Positions 16,474-26,027 of a stretch of DNA of 64,000 bases are shown one piece after another. The notes below the pieces were generated by a model. That model did no database searches and was not told the DNA's origin. It saw only the letters and a list, made by a program, of their open reading frames with translations. A program made the translations under genes and the position numbers. Positions within the stretch are counted from its first letter, which is position 1; every line of letters starts with the position of its first letter. The stretch is from DAIPKP01 sp964539095 (GTDB taxonomy: Bacteria > Synergistota > Synergistia > Synergistales > Aminiphilaceae), in assembly GCA_964539095.1 (NCBI GenBank), contig CAZIFL010000003.1:123054-187053 (forward strand). Direction: 5' to 3'.

Positions 16474-17297
16474 AGCTCTTTCTGAGCTGTGATATGGAGG
16501 GGGCCACGGGGCTGGTCTCCTTTTCCCAGGTGCTGCCCAAGAGTCCGGAATATCCCCTAGGAAGGGCCATGCAGCTCTTCGATGTGCGTGTTCTGGTGGA
16601 GGCTGCTCTGGAGTGGGGTGTGGAAGAAATTCTCATCAACGATGCTCATTCTGCCATGAGAAACCTGGATCTTCGGGATTTTCCCGATTCGGAAAAGCTG
16701 CAACTCTGCAGTGGTTCCTCCAAGATTCTCGGTATGGTAGAGGGGGTGGCGGAGTGTGACGCGGCCTTTTTCGTGGCTTATCACGCCATGGCGGGAACCG
16801 AAAAGGCCGTGATGGACCACACCATGGGCTTCTCTCCCTTCGAGGTGCGTCTCAACCGTCAGCTTGTGGGGGAGACGGGGCTTAATGCTGCGGCTTGCGG
16901 AGCCTTGAGGGTTCCGGTGGCCCTCGTTACGGGGGATTATGCGGTCTGCTGCGAAGCCAGGAGTATCCTCGGAGAAGGAGTTACCTGCTGTGCCGTTAAA
17001 GAGGGGTGCGGAGCCCATGCGGCTCGTCTTCTCGGACCGGCTCAGACGAAGGTTCTTCTCCAAAAGGCCGCTCTGGAGGCTCTTGACAAGGTTGCTGCGG
17101 GAGCGGTTTCCCCCTTCGACGTTGCCCTTCCCTGTCAGGGAAGCGTCACCTTCTGTACAACTCTCCAGTGTGACCGGGCTTCCCTGGTGCCGGGGTCTGA
17201 ACGCATTACCGGAAGAACTCTCACGGGAACCTTCGAGAGTGTGCTGGATTTTTACCGCTGGCAGGCTTCGGTGATCGCTCTTGGAGAGCATGCCTGA
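16470..17297 (+). CDS. dppA: M55 family D-aminopeptidase (DppA-like)
   Basis: A 275-residue protein, the usual size of DppA. ATG 16470 overlaps the previous stop (ATGA). The zinc-binding signatures are visible: SCDMEGATG at the N-terminus, ILINDAHS near residue 55, and FFVAYHAMAG. M55 enzymes are decameric zinc D-aminopeptidases that release D-amino acids from short peptides. In an amino-acid-fermenting anaerobe it may help use D-Ala-containing peptides. No dipeptide permease genes accompany it here. The name dppA is used for the family, not for a proven orthologue. Confidence 0.88.
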   Translation: MKLFLSCDMEGATGLVSFSQVLPKSPEYPLGRAMQLFDVRVLVEAALEWGVEEILINDAHSAMRNLDLRDFPDSEKLQLCSGSSKILGMVEGVAECDAAFFVAYHAMAGTEKAVMDHTMGFSPFEVRLNRQLVGETGLNAAACGALRVPVALVTGDYAVCCEARSILGEGVTCCAVKEGCGAHAARLLGPAQTKVLLQKAALEALDKVAAGAVSPFDVALPCQGSVTFCTTLQCDRASLVPGSERITGRTLTGTFESVLDFYRWQASVIALGEHA

Positions 17298-18378
17298 TTT
17301 TACCGAGATTTTGGGGCCTTCCTTTGGGGAAAAACTGATCTCCTGGTTCCGGGAGCACCGGCGTCCTCTTCCCTGGCGAAGGGAGTACCACCCCTATCAC
17401 GTCTGGCTTTCGGAGATCATGCTGCAGCAAACCCAGATGGATCGGGGGGTCTCCTACTTTCTGCGGTGGATTGAGCGTTTTCCCTCCCTTCGTCATGTGG
17501 CGGAGGCTTCGGAGGAGGAGATTCTCAAATATTGGGAGGGGCTGGGATACTACCGGCGAGCCCGGAATCTCAAGGCTGCGGCGGAGAAGATCACGGCCCT
17601 TGGGGGGGGGGAGCTTCCCCGAACCCGAGAGGAGCTTCTGGAGCTTCCCGGAGTGGGGGAGTATACCTCAGGGGCCATCGCGAGCATCGCCTGGAATCAG
17701 GCTGTCCCCGCGGTGGATGCCAACGTGGAGCGTTTTTTTGCCCGGTATCTCGATTGGGAGCGGTCTCCCAAAGATCGGGGATTTCGGGGAATTCTGGAAG
17801 AGATAATTCTTAAAGTTATGGAGATGTATCCCCCCCGAGAGGTAACCCAGGCTCTCATGGAGTTCGGGGCTCTCTGCTGCACTCCGAGAGAGCCGAACTG
17901 CGAAGCCTGCCCTCTGGAGCAGTTCTGTCTTGCCCGGAGCAGGGGAACGGTGTTGCAGCGTCCCCGGCAGGAGAAAAAAGCTCCGGTGGTACAGCGGCAT
18001 GTGGGGGCGGGAATTCTTCAAGATTCACGGGGGTACTATCTTCTGTACCGCCGTCCCGAGGGGGATCTCCTGGGAGGGCTCTGGGAGTTCCCGCAGACGG
18101 AGATCTTTCAGAGGGGGGCGCTCCGGAACTCTCTGGAGGTTTTTTTCCGGGAGCGTGGCTTTGCGGTGACGGTGGGGGAGAGGCTCTGCTCGGTGCGGCA
18201 CTCCTTTACGGTGAACCGGGTGCTTCTGGAGGCGTGGCGATGCTTCTGGATTGAGGCACCTCCTGGGGAGCTTCCCGAAGGCTTTGCCCTGGTCGCTCCC
18301 CCCCGCATGGCGGAGCTTTCCTTTCATGCGGGGGGGCGGAAGATTCTGGAATATATGACGACGAAAGAGGGGGCCTGA
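17290..18378 (+). CDS. mutY: A/G-specific adenine DNA glycosylase MutY
   Basis: A 362-residue protein. ATG 17290 overlaps the end of the D-aminopeptidase gene by eight bases. The glycosylase core shows LPWRREYHPYHVWLSEIMLQ-type N-terminus with QQTQ, a helix-hairpin-helix LPGVGEYTSGAIAS, and catalytic Asp in VDANVERFFARY. A 4Fe-4S loop follows with four Cys in CTPREPNCEACPLEQFC. The C-terminal third is the Nudix-like domain that recognises 8-oxoguanine (GGLWEFPQ). It removes adenine mispaired with 8-oxoG. The gene's last bases form one arm of the terminator. Confidence 0.95.
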   Translation: MPDFTEILGPSFGEKLISWFREHRRPLPWRREYHPYHVWLSEIMLQQTQMDRGVSYFLRWIERFPSLRHVAEASEEEILKYWEGLGYYRRARNLKAAAEKITALGGGELPRTREELLELPGVGEYTSGAIASIAWNQAVPAVDANVERFFARYLDWERSPKDRGFRGILEEIILKVMEMYPPREVTQALMEFGALCCTPREPNCEACPLEQFCLARSRGTVLQRPRQEKKAPVVQRHVGAGILQDSRGYYLLYRRPEGDLLGGLWEFPQTEIFQRGALRNSLEVFFRERGFAVTVGERLCSVRHSFTVNRVLLEAWRCFWIEAPPGELPEGFALVAPPRMAELSFHAGGRKILEYMTTKEGA

Positions 18379-18399
18379 GAGAGCCCCCTCTTTCGTCGT
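18358..18399. terminator. Bidirectional terminator between mutY and the convergent MCP gene
   Basis: A perfect 17-bp inverted repeat (18358-18374 with 18383-18399) has an 8-base loop and T-rich flanks on both strands. The left arm overlaps the last codons of mutY and the stop codon lies in the loop. Confidence 0.9.
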
Positions 18400-18431
18400 T
18401 GTTTTTTGTCTCTTTTGTGGGCTACGGCAGG

Positions 18432-20573
18432 CTATCTTTTGAGGGTCAGCCGGGGAGCCTCGTCTTCCCCCAGGTGGTAGGAGCTGGCAAGTTTCTTCAG
18501 TTCCTCTACCCTGGCGCTCTGCTCCTGCCGGAGTGCTCCGAGTTCTTTCATTCCCGCTGCAACATGGGTGGAGGACTCTTCCACGTGAAGAGAGACCTCT
18601 TCTCCCTCCCGCAGAAGCTCCACGATGTTCTCCACCGCGCTGGCTATCTCCTGGCTGCTGGCGGACTGTTCCTCCGCAGCCGCAGCGATGGTCTGAATGG
18701 CGTCGTTCAGTTCGTTTACCCTGGATACGGCGTCACCGATCTCTTGAGAAGTCGTGCGAGACTGCTCAAGAGTCCCCAGGAGCATGCTTTCCGCCTTTTT
18801 GGTGTCTGTTACGGCGGTCTTGGCTTTGGCGTTGATTCCCTCGATGATCTGGGTAATGTTTCGGGCTGCTTCGTTGCTCTCCTCGGCGAGCTTGCGTACT
18901 TCCTCCGCCACCACCGCAAAGCCCCGGCCCGCTTCTCCCGCCCGAGCGGCTTCTATAGCGGCGTTCAGGGCGAGAAGGTTTGTCTGGTCTGCAATCCCCG
19001 TAATGGTCTTTACGAATCCTGCAATGCCTCCCATGGATGTGGCGAGTTCCTCGATGGCATCAACCACTCTGGTGTTCGCCTTTCCAAGCCCTTCCATGTC
19101 GTCTGCCATGCGGATCACTGCCTGAGCCCCCCGGTTGATCCCCTCGGCGATTTTCAGGGTGCGTTCGCTAATATCTGAAGCGCTCCGGGCGGAGTCCTGG
19201 GCACCGCTGGAGACCTCTTCCACCCCTGCATTTGTCTGGGCGGTGGCGGAGGAGATGTTTTCGAGCATGGCGTTCATGGATTCCTTGGCCTCCATGGAAG
19301 AGTGTACGGCTTCGTCGACCCGGCGGTTGATCTCCTGAAGATCCTGGCTGCTCTGCTCAAGATGGTCACTCAGGCTTCGGACCTTGGAGACCAGCTCTCG
19401 ATAAGAATTACCGATAATTTGAAAAGCTCCCATAACACGGAGGATTTCGTTTCGACTGGAGGTGTCTCCGGAGATCTGGGTTCGCAGATCTCCTTCGGCG
19501 ATGGCCCCCGCCACTGCCTCGATTTTCTTAAGGGGAGCTACCTGGCGAGATATGGCGAATGCCAGAAAAAGAAGCCCCAGAAGAACTCCGGGGATCGCTA
19601 CCAGAAGCATCCTCTGGCGCATGAGCCGGAGGGGGTTGAGGATGACGGTTTCGGGGACGCTGATTCCCACGTGCCATCCGAGTTTTTCGAGCTTTACCAC
19701 GTAGGCGTACTTCTGGGTTTTTTGGAAAGGATAGACGAGCTGGAAAACGCTTGCTCCCTGGTTCTGCCGGGATTCTTTCTGGTAGGCCTCCCAGAATTCC
19801 GGTGCCGCTTCGGAAGCCGAGGCCCCCGGAGAGAGTGTTGGGTGGGAAATGAAAGTTCCTTGGGGGTCGAAGACGAAGCCGTACCCCCCCTCGCCGAGAG
19901 ATACCCGCAAGGCCTGCTCCGTGATTTCCTTAAGAGAGAGGGCATTCATCAGCACCATCACTATATCCCCGGTTCTCGGGTCTTCCACAGGGGTGAAGCG
20001 TACCTGGCAGGGGTATGCGTAGTTCTTCGAGAAAAGGCTATAGGGCTTCTTTTGGACCATCGTCGCCTGGTAGATCGGATCGGCTTCGGCGAAGACGCGG
20101 ATCTCCGAGTCGTGGATGTTGTTGGAAGCCTGGGAGATTGCCACGGGGACGAGAGCCCCTTCGAAGGGCTGCAGAATGGCGAACCTGCCTCCGTACTGGG
20201 ATGCCCAGGAAGAAGGGCGGTCATTGTTTGCCGTAATGGGGTGCAATCCGTTGCTGGAGAAGTAGAGCAGCGGAATCTCTCGCCCCTCTAGGGGAGCCGT
20301 CTTTGTGGAGAGCATGAAGTTGCCGTTGTCAAAGTCGGAGAGGGCAGACTTGGCGAGGATCTCCGCCTCATAGAGGATATGTGCCGTTTGGGTATCGAGA
20401 ACCTCTGAAAGAATTTTCGAGGTTCCCATGGCACTCTCCTGGATGCTCTTGATGAGGTTTCCTCTTGCGATGACGTAGCTGATGTACTGCACCGAAAGAA
20501 GCACCAGCACCATGATGGTGCCTGCAGCCAGAACGCTTTTCATCTTGAAGGACATACCTCGTTTGTGAGCCAT
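18432..20573 (-). CDS. Methyl-accepting chemotaxis protein with dCache-type sensor
   Basis: A 713-residue receptor. ATG 20573 has AAGGAGG nine bases upstream. An N-terminal membrane helix (about 12-33) precedes a periplasmic sensor of about 280 residues. Features such as GEGGYGFVFDPQGTFISHP are typical of dCache domains. A second membrane helix (about 335-355), a HAMP-like linker and the cytoplasmic coiled coil follow, with the tip GIADQTNLLALNAAIEAARA. It ends without a CheR-binding pentapeptide. Such sensors often bind amino acids, which would suit this organism, but the ligand is unproven. It is transcribed alone. Confidence 0.95.
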   Translation of the reverse strand: MAHKRGMSFKMKSVLAAGTIMVLVLLSVQYISYVIARGNLIKSIQESAMGTSKILSEVLDTQTAHILYEAEILAKSALSDFDNGNFMLSTKTAPLEGREIPLLYFSSNGLHPITANNDRPSSWASQYGGRFAILQPFEGALVPVAISQASNNIHDSEIRVFAEADPIYQATMVQKKPYSLFSKNYAYPCQVRFTPVEDPRTGDIVMVLMNALSLKEITEQALRVSLGEGGYGFVFDPQGTFISHPTLSPGASASEAAPEFWEAYQKESRQNQGASVFQLVYPFQKTQKYAYVVKLEKLGWHVGISVPETVILNPLRLMRQRMLLVAIPGVLLGLLFLAFAISRQVAPLKKIEAVAGAIAEGDLRTQISGDTSSRNEILRVMGAFQIIGNSYRELVSKVRSLSDHLEQSSQDLQEINRRVDEAVHSSMEAKESMNAMLENISSATAQTNAGVEEVSSGAQDSARSASDISERTLKIAEGINRGAQAVIRMADDMEGLGKANTRVVDAIEELATSMGGIAGFVKTITGIADQTNLLALNAAIEAARAGEAGRGFAVVAEEVRKLAEESNEAARNITQIIEGINAKAKTAVTDTKKAESMLLGTLEQSRTTSQEIGDAVSRVNELNDAIQTIAAAAEEQSASSQEIASAVENIVELLREGEEVSLHVEESSTHVAAGMKELGALRQEQSARVEELKKLASSYHLGEDEAPRLTLKR

Positions 20574-20734
20574 GAGCAAAAACCTCCTTTAAGTATTTTT
20601 CCCGAGCATCCCCCATCTTCGCTGATGTGGCTGTAGGGGAGATCCTCTTCGTAAAGAGAGTGTGGTTCGAGATTCTTTTCCAAAAACAAGAGAAGCAGGG
20701 AGAGACGTCCTTTCTCCCCGCTTCCGTACTGCCG

Positions 20735-22210
20735 TTAGAACTTCTTTCTGCAGGAGGAGCCGGAACGCTTTTTTTCTCCGCACATTCCCAGAAGAAGAGG
20801 GAAGAGAATCAGCACCCCCGAAAGGGGCGTTCCGGTGGAGCACCCTCCCGAGCTGTCTCCCTCGGAGGAGCCCAGGAGGTTCAGCGCCTTAGGGGCAGTC
20901 CCCCTGGTGGAAGCGATGAAGGAACTCTCCAGGAACCTTCCGGGGGTCATATCTGCTCCGGCGATAACAGGAACATGGCCTGAGGGGGAGAGCGTCCTCT
21001 GAGATGTCCAGAGGGGAGAAGATACGCTATTCAGGAGTACGTTGCGAATCTGCCAGTTTGCGAGCCCCTGATCCCGTGCCCAGAGAGCGGCCGCCACCCC
21101 CGCAGCGATGGGCGATGAGAAGGAAGTGCCGTTGAGAGTCTGCAGGCTCTCTTCGTTTTTAGAGGTGGTGAGGATCGCGTTTCCCGGCACCGCTGCGTCG
21201 ATCGCTTTATTGCCGTAGTTGGAGAAGTTCTCCGCCAGAAAGCCCGATTCGTTGGTGCTCGCGACACTGAGAAAGATCGCCGAGGAGATTCGAGATGGGT
21301 AGACATAGCGGTTGTTTACATCAAGGTTGTTGTTCCCTGCGGCGGAAAAGAAGATCGCCCCTTCTCGCTGGATTCTCGCAAAGAGGTTGTCGAAAAAAGT
21401 TTCCATCTCTTCATCCCTGTAGAAGCTTCCGGAGGTAGCGAAGCTGAAGTTGCATATGAGGTGCCGGTTCGCCAGGGGCCCGGAAAGGAGGCCGAGAAGA
21501 TGGTCCACGCTTCGCGCCAGGTCTGCGGTGCTGCTGTTGCCGGAGGAGTCGGCGCACTTGATGGGAATGATGGAGACCTTGGGAGTTACCCCGGTCTGCC
21601 TCCCCACGATGACCCCCGTTACGGCGGTGCCGTGTCCCTGATCGTCGTATACCACACTCTGATGTCCCGAAGCCCCCGTAAGGGAGTTGTAGCTAAAGTT
21701 CCAGAGAATGGAGGCTCCCTCGAAGTCTCTGTGAGGATTTACTCCCGTATCCATCACCGCCACCACCACGGTCCCCCAGGCGACATCGGGAATCCCCTCT
21801 TCAAGGCGTGCGTTCTGGGCCCATGCCACGTGCCAGGGGAGGGTGAGGGCGTCATGCTGATCCTTCCCTGAAGTTCCCTCTGCAAGCTCTGCGCCGTGGT
21901 GGAACTTCCGGGATCCGGAGATCAGGACAAGGTCGGGGTGGCTACGAAGAAGCTCCTCCCTCTGCAACGGGGAGAGATCCACCAGGGCCCCGTGAAGATG
22001 TGGCAGGGTTCCCCTGGTCTGATCCGTGAGGCTGTAGCTTTGAAGAGCCCCCGCAACGCCCGGTTTTTCTCCCTGCGAAGAGAGGGGGAAGAGAGCCACA
22101 TACTCCTCTGCATACGCCGAAGGAGCCCCGAGGGAGAGGCTCCAAAACCCCAGAAGGAGAAGAAGGAGAACTTTCCGGCTTCCGGAGAGTTGTGAAGCTA
22201 TTGGAAACAT
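20735..22210 (-). CDS. Secreted subtilisin-like serine protease with Synergist-CTERM-like tail
   Basis: A 491-residue S8 protease. ATG 22210 is preferred over 22219, which abuts the ribosome site. It has a signal peptide (residues 1-34, ending SAYA), a prodomain (35-120), and the catalytic triad Asp154 (VMDTGVNP), His193 (GHGTAVTG) and Ser363 (GTSFSSPIAAG). The oxyanion Asn is in SAAGNNN. The C-terminus reads GGCSTG (455-460), a hydrophobic helix and a basic cluster (EKKRSG). This layout matches the Synergist-CTERM sorting signal known from Synergistota, which implies processing and anchoring at the cell surface. The processing enzyme is not in the window. It probably feeds peptide fermentation. 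Confidence 0.9.
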   Translation of the reverse strand: MFPIASQLSGSRKVLLLLLLGFWSLSLGAPSAYAEEYVALFPLSSQGEKPGVAGALQSYSLTDQTRGTLPHLHGALVDLSPLQREELLRSHPDLVLISGSRKFHHGAELAEGTSGKDQHDALTLPWHVAWAQNARLEEGIPDVAWGTVVVAVMDTGVNPHRDFEGASILWNFSYNSLTGASGHQSVVYDDQGHGTAVTGVIVGRQTGVTPKVSIIPIKCADSSGNSSTADLARSVDHLLGLLSGPLANRHLICNFSFATSGSFYRDEEMETFFDNLFARIQREGAIFFSAAGNNNLDVNNRYVYPSRISSAIFLSVASTNESGFLAENFSNYGNKAIDAAVPGNAILTTSKNEESLQTLNGTSFSSPIAAGVAAALWARDQGLANWQIRNVLLNSVSSPLWTSQRTLSPSGHVPVIAGADMTPGRFLESSFIASTRGTAPKALNLLGSSEGDSSGGCSTGTPLSGVLILFPLLLGMCGEKKRSGSSCRKKF

Positions 22211-22267
22211 GGGAATCATCCTTTCTCTGAATTCAGATGGTATTTCGAGGAATTGCTATGGCAGATG

Positions 22268-23320
22268 CTATTCTATTGCCTGAAGCTGTTTGGTGATTTT
22301 TTCTAAAATCTTTTTCACCATCTCTGCAGAGAGTTCGGGCTTTTGTTCTCGAAGAAGAATTTCCTCGAGAATCTCATGGGGTGAAGCTTGCTCATACAGC
22401 ACTTTGTACACTGCTGTGCAGATGGGAAGATCCACACCGTAGCGCCGTCGGTGGTTCTCCAGAGCTTCGGCAGTATAGTATCCCTCTGCCACCTGTCCGA
22501 GAGAGGCAAGGGCCTCTTCGACATTCATTCCTTCCCCCACGGCTTTGCCGAGGCGGAAGTTCCGGGAGTGTTCGCTGTAGCAGGTGACCATGAGATCCCC
22601 TGCCCCGGCGAGCCCCGAGAAGGTGAGCGGGTTTCCTCCGAGAACAATCCCCAGCCGAAGGATTTCCGCCAGCCCACGGGTAATGAGGGCCGCCTTGGCG
22701 TTATCTCCGAGCTTCATGCCGTGGGTGGCTCCTGCGGCGATGGCGATGACGTTTTTCATCGCCCCCCCGATCTCTACCCCCGTGACATCTCGAGATGTGT
22801 AAACTCGAAAGGTCTCTCTGCCGATGATAACCTGCCATTCGAAAGCCTCCTCAAGAAGGTTGGAGGCTATGGAGACTGCCGTGGGGAGCCCGCGGATTAC
22901 CTCTTCCGCATGGCTTGGCCCCGAGAGAACGCTGTAGACACCCCCCGGAAGAGCCTCCCGACAGACCTCATTGAGAAGTTTTCCCGAAGAGATCTCCACT
23001 CCCTTGGCAAGATTACAGAGTTTGACGTTCTGGGGGGCGAGAGGTTTAAGGCTTTCGAGAAGAGAGCGTATCCCCTGGGAGGGGACCGCAAGAATCCATC
23101 GTTGGGAGAAGATAGCCGCCTCGGCGAGACTGCTGGTAGTGATGATATGCGGGGAGAGATTCGCAAAGGGAAGGTAGTCGGGATTTTTCCCTGTGGCAGT
23201 AATTGCCCGGGCCTGCTGGGAGCGGCGGCACCAGAGACATATGTCATGCCCGTTCGAAGAGAGAACGTGAGCCAAAGCGGTGCCCCAGCTTCCGGCACCA
23301 AAAATAGAAATCTTTGACAT
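22268..23320 (-). CDS. gpsA: Glycerol-3-phosphate dehydrogenase [NAD(P)+]
   Basis: A 350-residue protein. ATG 23320 is chosen because homology begins there (MSKISIFGAGSWGTALA, the NAD-binding GxGxxG/A). AGAGGTG lies about 11 bases upstream, and a longer upstream frame has no support. Other landmarks are VLSGPSHAEEV, the catalytic Lys in GGAMKNVIAIAAG, and FSGLAGAGDLMVTC. It reduces dihydroxyacetone phosphate to sn-glycerol-3-phosphate for phospholipid synthesis. It is divergent from gyrA and shares a short promoter region with it. The phospholipid genes psd and pssA lie beyond gyrA. Confidence 0.95.
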   Translation of the reverse strand: MSKISIFGAGSWGTALAHVLSSNGHDICLWCRRSQQARAITATGKNPDYLPFANLSPHIITTSSLAEAAIFSQRWILAVPSQGIRSLLESLKPLAPQNVKLCNLAKGVEISSGKLLNEVCREALPGGVYSVLSGPSHAEEVIRGLPTAVSIASNLLEEAFEWQVIIGRETFRVYTSRDVTGVEIGGAMKNVIAIAAGATHGMKLGDNAKAALITRGLAEILRLGIVLGGNPLTFSGLAGAGDLMVTCYSEHSRNFRLGKAVGEGMNVEEALASLGQVAEGYYTAEALENHRRRYGVDLPICTAVYKVLYEQASPHEILEEILLREQKPELSAEMVKKILEKITKQLQAIE

Positions 23321-23387
23321 AGTTGTGTAGCACCTCTTTTCCTCTTTGAATGATATGGTGGAGAAAATATCTCCTCTTTCGAAAGTT

Positions 23388-23396
23388 ATTATACCA
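23388..23396 (-). promoter_or_regulatory. gpsA promoter, extended -10
   Basis: On the minus strand TGGTATAAT runs from 23396 to 23388, about 70 bases before the gpsA start. No clear -35 is needed for this class. Confidence 0.6.
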
Positions 23397-23490
23397 GCAT
23401 AAGCCCCAGATGCACGGTAGAGAAGCGTTACCGAAAAAGAGAGAGAAGATTGTGCCAAAGAGGGGAATGCGGAGAAAACGTGAAACTTCA

Positions 23491-23499
23491 TGGTATAAT
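23491..23499 (+). promoter_or_regulatory. gyrA promoter, extended -10
   Basis: TGGTATAAT at 23491-23499 lies about 70 bases before the gyrA start and is identical to the divergent gpsA element. Confidence 0.65.
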
Positions 23500-23567
23500 G
23501 ATATGTCGCTCATGCTGGGGAACAATCTTCCCGGCGGTGAGAGAATTTGGAATGGGAGGCACAAGGC

Positions 23568-26027
23568 ATGTCCGAACAGCTGGGAGGCCCTCTTGATTTT
23601 GGGCAGGTGGTCCCTCTCCCCTTAGAAGAGGAAATGCGGCATAGCTATCTTGACTATGCCATGAGCGTTATCGTGGGTCGGGCGCTCCCGGATGCGCGGG
23701 ATGGGCTCAAGCCAGTACAGCGCAGAATTCTCTATGCCATGCTGGAGCTGGGGTTGCGGCATAGGCAAGCCTTTAAGAAGTCCGCCCGCGTGGTGGGGGA
23801 AACCATGGGTAAGTACCACCCCCATGGGGATGCGGCCATTTACGATACCATGGCCCGGATGGCTCAGGATTTCAGTATGCGCTACATGCTGGTAAACGGC
23901 CAGGGAAACTTCGGTTCCATCGACGGAGATCCACCCGCAGCCATGCGGTATACCGAGGCAAAGCTTCACGCCCTCGGCGAGGATATGCTGGCCGATATTG
24001 ATGAAGATACCGTGGATTGGGGTCCAAACTTCGATGACTCCCTCCAGGAACCGCTGGTACTCCCTTCCCGGGTGCCGAATCTTCTCGTAAACGGAGCCAC
24101 GGGAATCGCCGTGGGAATGGCCACCAACCTTCCTCCTCATAATCTGGGAGAGGTTGTGGATGCTCTCTGTTACATGATCGACAACGGAGAGGTGGAGCTT
24201 GGGGAACTTATGCAGTTCCTTCCAGGGCCGGATTTTCCCACAGGGGGCCAGATTATGGGGCGGGACGGCATTGTGGATGCCTACCGTACCGGTCGGGGAA
24301 AGATCACCCTCCGGGGGAGAGCGGCTGTCGAAGATCTTCGCCGAGGCAAGAAAAAAGCGGTGGTGATCACCGAGATCCCCTATATGGTGAACAAAACGTC
24401 TCTTATCGAGAATATCGCCAAGGGAGCCCAGAGCAAGACCATCGACGGTATCAGCGATATCCGGGATGAGTCCGACCGTGAGGGGTTGCGGATCGTTATT
24501 GAACTGCAGCGGGATGCCAACCCCGAGGTTACTCTCCGGCAGATCTACACGAGAACCCAGCTTCAGGGAACCTTTGGGGTGATCAATCTTGCCCTTGTTC
24601 GGGGGGAACCTCGTGAACTCTCCCTGGTGGAGATGCTTCGGGAGTTTGTTAATCACCGGCGTATGGTGATCCGCCGCAGAACCGCCTTTCGTCTCGCCAA
24701 GGCGGAGGCCCGGGCGCACATTGTGGAGGGACTTCTCAAGGCCCTTGATATCATTGACCAGGTGATTCAGCTCATCCGGGCCTCTCAAGATGCGGGAGCC
24801 GCCAAGGCGGGGCTCATGGAAAAGCTCCTCTTTTCCGAACTGCAGGCTCAGGCCATTTTGGATATGCGGCTTCAGAGGCTTACCGGCCTGGAACGCAACA
24901 AGCTGGAGGAGGAGATAGGGCAACTCCTTCAGGATATCCAGCTCTATCGGAACATCCTTGCGGATCCCGCAGTGCTGGACGCAGTTATTAAAAATGAGCT
25001 TCGGGAGGTGCGGGGAGCTTTTGCGGACCCCCGGCGAACGGAGATCCTTGATTCTGTGGAGGATATCGCCACGGAGGATCTCATCCCCGAGCGGGATATT
25101 GTGGTGGTCTTGAGCCGTGATAACTATCTCCGCCGTATGCCTCTGGAGGATTATCGCCTTCAGAGCCGGGGGGGTAAGGGGGTTAAGAAGGCCGCTCCCG
25201 CAGGGGAGGATGAGATCTCTTTGCTCACCGTCACCACCACCCACAACGATCTCTTCCTCTTCACCACCAAGGGGCGCGTCTTTTCTCTGCGGGGATATGC
25301 CATCCCCCAGCCCAAGTCTGGAAAGGGAAAGCTGGTCTCCAGCTTCATCGCTCTGGAGGAGGACGAGAAGGTGGTCTCCATGCGAGACAGTCGTCTGGAG
25401 GGAACCCGTTTTGTCTTCTTCATCACACGTCAGGGCATTGCCAAGCGTATGCCCGTGACGGAGCTGGATAAGATCACCCGGGCGGGGCGGCGGATTCTCG
25501 GTTTGGATGAAGGTGATTCCATCGCCCAGGTGCGGTATACTGCGGGAGGAGAAGAACTTCTCTTCGTCACCGCCAACGGAAGAGCCCTCCGTACCGAAGA
25601 AGAGGAGTTCCGTCCCATGGGGCGTCAGGCCCGGGGGGTTCGCGCCATTCGGCTCTCTCCGGATGACCGGGTTGTCGGGTGCGATGTAGCCCGCTCCGGG
25701 GAGGATCTCTTTGTGATAACCGAAAGGGGCCTGGGAAAGCGAAGCCCCTACGAAGACTTTTCCCTCTATCACCGAGGAGGCGGAGGGGTAAAGGCTCAGA
25801 ACTTGGGAGAACGTACCGGACGTCTTGCCTTTGCGGGAGGGGTGGCTCCCGAGGATGAGATATTTATTATAACTTCTCGGGGACGTCTTGTTCGGGTGGC
25901 GGCATCGGAGATTTCCCGACTGGGGCGTACTGCCATGGGGAATATCGTGGTGCGTCTCGATGAAGGAGATGCTGTGGTGGATGTGAGTCTTTTGCAGTGC
26001 GGGGAGGTGCATGAGGAGGATGCGTAG
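23568..26027 (+). CDS. gyrA: DNA gyrase subunit A
   Basis: An 819-residue protein. ATG 23568 has GGGAGG eight bases upstream. The breakage-reunion domain contains PDARDGLKPVQRRILYAM, HPHGDAAIYDTMARMAQ and the catalytic Tyr128 in AAMRYTEAKL. The C-terminal beta-pinwheel carries LQSRGGKGVK, a GyrA-box that points to gyrase rather than topoisomerase IV. With GyrB it introduces negative supercoils. The residue matching E. coli Ser83 in the quinolone-binding region is Ala89; Asp93 matches Asp87. psd starts inside its last codons. Confidence 0.97.
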   Translation: MSEQLGGPLDFGQVVPLPLEEEMRHSYLDYAMSVIVGRALPDARDGLKPVQRRILYAMLELGLRHRQAFKKSARVVGETMGKYHPHGDAAIYDTMARMAQDFSMRYMLVNGQGNFGSIDGDPPAAMRYTEAKLHALGEDMLADIDEDTVDWGPNFDDSLQEPLVLPSRVPNLLVNGATGIAVGMATNLPPHNLGEVVDALCYMIDNGEVELGELMQFLPGPDFPTGGQIMGRDGIVDAYRTGRGKITLRGRAAVEDLRRGKKKAVVITEIPYMVNKTSLIENIAKGAQSKTIDGISDIRDESDREGLRIVIELQRDANPEVTLRQIYTRTQLQGTFGVINLALVRGEPRELSLVEMLREFVNHRRMVIRRRTAFRLAKAEARAHIVEGLLKALDIIDQVIQLIRASQDAGAAKAGLMEKLLFSELQAQAILDMRLQRLTGLERNKLEEEIGQLLQDIQLYRNILADPAVLDAVIKNELREVRGAFADPRRTEILDSVEDIATEDLIPERDIVVVLSRDNYLRRMPLEDYRLQSRGGKGVKKAAPAGEDEISLLTVTTTHNDLFLFTTKGRVFSLRGYAIPQPKSGKGKLVSSFIALEEDEKVVSMRDSRLEGTRFVFFITRQGIAKRMPVTELDKITRAGRRILGLDEGDSIAQVRYTAGGEELLFVTANGRALRTEEEEFRPMGRQARGVRAIRLSPDDRVVGCDVARSGEDLFVITERGLGKRSPYEDFSLYHRGGGGVKAQNLGERTGRLAFAGGVAPEDEIFIITSRGRLVRVAASEISRLGRTAMGNIVVRLDEGDAVVDVSLLQCGEVHEEDA

